Shown: one piece after another, positions 5,127 to 8,577 of the stretch | Layout of the letters: every line of letters begins with the position of its first letter | Numbering within the stretch: the stretch's first letter is position 1 | Source of the DNA: Acidobacteriota bacterium | GTDB taxonomy: Bacteria > Acidobacteriota > Terriglobia > Bryobacterales > Bryobacteraceae | DNA length: 8,577 nucleotides | Assembly: GCA_947505565.1 (NCBI GenBank) | Contig: CANNLB010000062.1 | Coordinates: forward strand, 1-8,577 | Direction of reading: 5' to 3' | The notes under the pieces: generated by a model | The model's database searches: none | What the model was told of the DNA's origin: nothing | What the model saw: the letters and a program-made list of their open reading frames with translations, nothing else | Position numbers and translations under genes: made by a program

Positions 5127-8100
5127 ATGCGCACTGCCTTTGTCTTCCTCTTTGCCGCCGCGGCGACGGTCTTCGCCCAGGTGGATACCTCCACTGTTGC
5201 CGGCCTGATCCGCGATAGCACGGGCGCCGCTGTGCCGAATGCCAAAGTCACTCTCCGCAACGAAGGCAACGGATTGAGTGTGGATGTCCGTTCCGGAGTG
5301 GAGGGGCTGTATGTCTCCCCGCCGATCCGTTCCGGACGTTACGTGATAGGGGTAGACGCCGCCGGATTCGTGAATGCCGCGAAACGCGTTCAAGTGGAGA
5401 TCTCGCAACGGGTCAGCGTCAATTTCGACCTCGAGGTTGGCGCGGTGCGCCAGTCGGTGGAGGTGACCGAGGCAGGCAATTTACTGCAAACGGAGAGTTC
5501 GACGCTTTCGAATCTGCGTTCGGAAAAGGCGATCAAAGACTTGCCACTGAACGGCCGCAATTTCGCGCAATTGATCGGCTTGGCGGCCGGTGCAATGCCC
5601 GCGCAGACCCAAACCACCGGCTCCCCCATCACCATGAAGCGCGGCGTGACCGGCTATGCCCTTAACGGTCAACGCTTCCAGGACAATAACTTCCTGCTGG
5701 ACGGCATCAATAACAACGAGAATCACAATGGGTTGGGCATTTTGATTTTCCCGCCGATTGAGGCGGTGGAGGAGTTTCGAGTGGAAAGCTCCGGAGCGAA
5801 CGCCCAGTTCGGCCGCGGCGGTGGCGGCGTGATTAACCTTACGTTCAAATCCGGGGGCCGTGACTATCACGGGGGAGTGTTTCACTTTCTGCGCAATTCG
5901 GCGTTCGACGCGCGCAACTTCTTTGATGGCGCGGCCGCTTTCAAACCGCCGTTCAAGCTGAATCAGTTTGGCGCCTTCCTCGGCGGACGGATCAATCCGC
6001 GGGCGAAGAATCCCAAGACATTCTTCTTCGGTGACTATCAGGGCGGACGCATCCGCCAAGCGCAGTCACTGATCAGTAACGTGCCCGTGGCCGCGTTTCG
6101 CAACGGTGACTTCTCCGCGTCGCCGCTGCGCGTCTACGACCCGCTTACGCAGCGGCAGCCCACGCCGGGCCGCTTCGAGCGCGATCCTTTTCCCGGCAAC
6201 CAGATCCCGGGGGGCCGCATTGACCGCGTGGGGATGAACGCGATGAATCTGTATCCCCCGCCCAACCTGCCGGGCCTCGCCAATAATTTCCGGTTCAACC
6301 CCGTCCGGATAACCGACGAATACAGTTGGGACGCCAAGGTGGACCACCAGTTCTCCCCTCGGGACCTTGCCTGGGTTCGGCTGTCGCGCTCCAATAGCGA
6401 ACTGACGGAGCCGAGCCAATTGCCAGCGCCCGCAATCGGGAACGGACCCGGCGTTCCGGGCTTGAACACCCAGCCGGTTTGGCAGGCGGCGGTGAGCGAG
6501 ACCCACACCCTTTCTCCGAACGCCTATAACGAGGCGCGGGCTGGTTTTACGCGCCTGAACCTTCGGGCTTTCAACCCCAACTTCGGCCGCAACGTGTCGG
6601 ATGAAATCGGCCTGCCCGGCGCCAACGTGGCCAGCGATCCACTTACCTCCGGACTATCCATCTTCACCATCACCGGGCTGCAAGCGCTTGGCGACAATGG
6701 CTTCTCCCCGGCCGTGATCATTAGCGAGAACCTTCAGTTTAACGACAACGTCACTTTCATCCGCGGTAAGCACACGTTCAAGTTCGGGGGCGAATGGCAG
6801 CGCCGCCGGTACAACGCCTTCCAATCGAATGTGTTGCGCGGAACGCTGGCCTTCGGCACTAACTACACGTCCAATCCCGCCGCGCCGCAGGGGACGGGTC
6901 TGGGCGCCGCGGAACTGCTGCTGGGCCGGCCGAGTTCCGGGTCCATCCGCTTCCTGAACGGCACGCGCGGGTTCCGCCGCACCGAACTGGCATTTTATGC
7001 CCAGGACGACTTCAAAGTGACCAGCCGGCTAACCCTTAACTACGGCCTGCGGTGGGAAGACTATCTTGGTTGGCCTTGGACCGAAGTCAACAACCGTCAA
7101 TATGCCTTCATCGCCGCGCGCCAGGAAGTGGCGCGCGTGGGATCCGGCGGCCTCTCCGGCTCCGGTATTAGTGGCGACCACAACAACTTCTCCCCCCGCT
7201 TCGGTCTGGCCTACAAAGTGAATGAGAAGACCGTGGTCCGCAGTGTCTATGGCATTTACTATTCCGCGCCCACGCTGGACATCACGCGCAATCTGGCGTC
7301 CAATCCGCCGGAGTTCATTGTCTCCGAGTTTCTTAATAATCAATTCGATTTTGCCGGTGCCCGGCCGCTGTCGCGCGGTTTTGAACGGCCAGTCGGGGGC
7401 ACCCTGGATGGCGCGACGCTGAACTCCATTCAGCCCGGCCTGCGGATGCCCTACACCCAACAGTGGAACGGCTCACTGCAACGCCAGTTGCCGGGTTTAT
7501 GGAACCTGACGCTGGCCTACGTCGGCACCAAAGGCGTGAAGCTGAACGCCCAGCCGGATATCAATCGTCCTGTGCCCGGTACCACACCCATCATCCAGCG
7601 CCGCCCCTATCCGCGCTTCACGTCCATCCAGGAGGTGCAGCACCGGCAGAACTCCATCTATCACGGCCTGCAAGTTACGGGCGAGCGCCGCCTGGGGCGG
7701 GGCCTAAACGTGCTGGCGGCTTATACTTACTCCCACGCCATTGATGAAAATTCGGGCCCGTTCAACATCCCGATGGATATTCGGAACTTCCGGCTCGACC
7801 GCGGCAATGCCGACTTCGATGTGCGCCAGCGGCTGTCCTTAAGCTGGACGTGGGAGCTCCCCGTTCGGGTGAGCGGGTTCGCGCAGCGCGCGTTGGGCGG
7901 CTGGCAGACCAACGGGATACTAAGCCTCTACGACGGCCTGCCATTCTCGGTTGCCTCCGCGACGAATTCGCTGAACATCGGCTCCGGGACCCGTGCCGAC
8001 CGCCTCCGCGACGGCTCGCTGCCGGCGGCGCAACGAACTCTGGATAGCTGGTTCGATATCGGGGCCTTTACGGCGCCCGGCCCGCAACTATTCGGCAACT

Positions 8101-8360
8101 CTGGGCGCAACATTCTGCGCGGGCCCGGCACCAAGCAACTCGATTACTCGTTATTTAAGGATTTTCGGTTCGGGGCCGATACGGCGCGCCGCCTGCAGTT
8201 CCGCGCTGAGCTCTTCAATATTACGAATACGCCCCAGTTCAACAATCCTAATGCAACCGTGGGCGCGCCCGGCGCGGGGACCGTGCGATCGGCCGGCGCG
8301 CCGCTAACGTTCCAGCGGACTTCGCGGCAGATTCAGTTCGCATTGAAATTGTATTTCTAG
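5127..8360 (+). CDS. Oar-like TonB-dependent receptor, complete
   Basis: Outer-membrane TonB-dependent transporter, 1,077 residues, complete; ligand unknown. In order: signal peptide at about 1-17 (FVFLFAAAATVFA, then Q18); carboxypeptidase-regulatory-like beta domain at about 20-105 (TVAGLIRDSTGA, SGRYVIGVDAAGF); a VEVTEAGNLLQTE linker near 111-123 that may contain the TonB-contact region; plug with LPLNGRN at 139-145, FLLDGINNNENHNG near 189-202 and QFGRGGGGVINL near 227-238; and a barrel with QDDFKV at 626-631, GLRWEDY, QQWNGSLQRQ, AYVGTKG and SHAID (I872, D873). The chain ends QFALKLYF, and the terminal Phe is the usual outer-membrane barrel signal. It is a paralogue of the receptor at 1-2669 but transcribed the other way, across an intergenic gap of about 970 bp. 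ATG 5127 is the only start before the signal peptide. No ribosome site precedes it. Family assignment is firm; substrate cannot be inferred. Confidence 0.97.
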   Translation: MRTAFVFLFAAAATVFAQVDTSTVAGLIRDSTGAAVPNAKVTLRNEGNGLSVDVRSGVEGLYVSPPIRSGRYVIGVDAAGFVNAAKRVQVEISQRVSVNFDLEVGAVRQSVEVTEAGNLLQTESSTLSNLRSEKAIKDLPLNGRNFAQLIGLAAGAMPAQTQTTGSPITMKRGVTGYALNGQRFQDNNFLLDGINNNENHNGLGILIFPPIEAVEEFRVESSGANAQFGRGGGGVINLTFKSGGRDYHGGVFHFLRNSAFDARNFFDGAAAFKPPFKLNQFGAFLGGRINPRAKNPKTFFFGDYQGGRIRQAQSLISNVPVAAFRNGDFSASPLRVYDPLTQRQPTPGRFERDPFPGNQIPGGRIDRVGMNAMNLYPPPNLPGLANNFRFNPVRITDEYSWDAKVDHQFSPRDLAWVRLSRSNSELTEPSQLPAPAIGNGPGVPGLNTQPVWQAAVSETHTLSPNAYNEARAGFTRLNLRAFNPNFGRNVSDEIGLPGANVASDPLTSGLSIFTITGLQALGDNGFSPAVIISENLQFNDNVTFIRGKHTFKFGGEWQRRRYNAFQSNVLRGTLAFGTNYTSNPAAPQGTGLGAAELLLGRPSSGSIRFLNGTRGFRRTELAFYAQDDFKVTSRLTLNYGLRWEDYLGWPWTEVNNRQYAFIAARQEVARVGSGGLSGSGISGDHNNFSPRFGLAYKVNEKTVVRSVYGIYYSAPTLDITRNLASNPPEFIVSEFLNNQFDFAGARPLSRGFERPVGGTLDGATLNSIQPGLRMPYTQQWNGSLQRQLPGLWNLTLAYVGTKGVKLNAQPDINRPVPGTTPIIQRRPYPRFTSIQEVQHRQNSIYHGLQVTGERRLGRGLNVLAAYTYSHAIDENSGPFNIPMDIRNFRLDRGNADFDVRQRLSLSWTWELPVRVSGFAQRALGGWQTNGILSLYDGLPFSVASATNSLNIGSGTRADRLRDGSLPAAQRTLDSWFDIGAFTAPGPQLFGNSGRNILRGPGTKQLDYSLFKDFRFGADTARRLQFRAELFNITNTPQFNNPNATVGAPGAGTVRSAGAPLTFQRTSRQIQFALKLYF

Positions 8361-8577
8361 CGTTACTTCGTTGCGGTGAGAAAGGTTAGGTTCAGCCAAC
8401 TGGCGGGAGCTGGAGTGAATTTCGGTGGTGCGCTTCGTAGCCGGACGGCAGGGCAAGCCGCCGTATGGCCCGAAAACTCGATCCGCCGAATCCCAAGTTC
8501 AACCAAGGGTTACATCTCCGTCCGAAACTTCGGGATTTGCGAGTCGGCGAGTGTCCCGGAAACTCCACGGATCAAAC
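8361..8577. other. Downstream tail, no supported gene
   Basis: A hairpin with ACGGC (8445-8449) and GCCGT (8460-8464), and an inner GGC/GCC pair with a two-base bulge, lies about 85 bp after the receptor stop. It lacks a T-run, so it is only a weak terminator candidate. On the minus strand a 48-codon frame runs from 8509 to a TAA at 8365-8363, just two bases from the receptor stop. It could be the end of a convergent gene entering from the right, but a TAA at 8512-8510 interrupts it. The plus strand is open throughout the tail without a recognisable product. Confidence 0.3.

Noticed and set aside
4809..5408. 199-codon minus-strand frame overlapping the receptor start
   Set aside because: It is antisense to the signal peptide and regulatory domain of the firm plus-strand receptor and shows no domain of its own.
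5481..6059. 192-codon minus-strand frame inside the receptor
   Set aside because: It is an antisense shadow of the receptor plug, a common effect of GC-rich codon bias.
1..8577. CRISPR array, tRNA or rRNA
   Set aside because: No regularly spaced repeats and no cloverleaf or rRNA-like sequence were seen on either strand.

Overview
The window looks like a chromosomal segment of an Acidobacteriota bacterium, most likely of the Bryobacterales/Solibacter type. This is inferred from gene content, not from any marker gene. The main evidence is two roughly 1,080-residue Oar-type TonB-dependent receptors. Each has an N-terminal carboxypeptidase-regulatory-like domain and an LPLNGRN plug motif, which together are a hallmark of that group, and they sit beside a secreted formylglycine-type sulfatase. 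Composition is moderately GC-rich, and coding is dense apart from one central gap.

Layout. (1) Positions 1-2669, minus strand: the first 889 codons of an Oar-like receptor that runs off the left edge. The frame is open throughout, so it is truncated by the window and not visibly broken. (2) Positions 2733-4157, minus strand: a complete S1-type sulfatase with a short Tat-like N-terminus. It lies 63 bp upstream of the receptor on the same strand, so the two probably form an operon. (3) Positions 4158-5126: about 970 bp without an intact gene. It holds a probable short gene remnant with an in-frame stop (4318-4482), two adjacent palindromes (4483-4530), a 186-bp segment bounded by 24-bp near-perfect inverted repeats (4541-4726), a possible minus-strand terminator (4650-4675), a second possible coding remnant (4705-4896), GC-rich hairpins (4834-4867) and the presumed control region of the divergent gene. 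(4) Positions 5127-8360, plus strand: a complete 1,077-residue Oar-like receptor, transcribed divergently from the sulfatase operon and possibly leaderless. (5) Positions 8361-8577: a short tail with no gene I can support.

How the parts may work together. The sulfatase would remove sulfate esters from a sulfated carbohydrate or other sulfate ester at or outside the inner membrane. The linked receptor would move a product or a related ligand across the outer membrane using TonB energy. The second, paralogous receptor may take up another ligand. No SusD-like lipoprotein, glycoside hydrolase, sulfatase-maturing enzyme or regulator lies inside the window, so this is not a classical Bacteroidetes PUL and the substrate cannot be named. 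I do not see a clearly new biological system. The least ordinary material is the mosaic of remnants and inverted repeats between 4318 and 4896.
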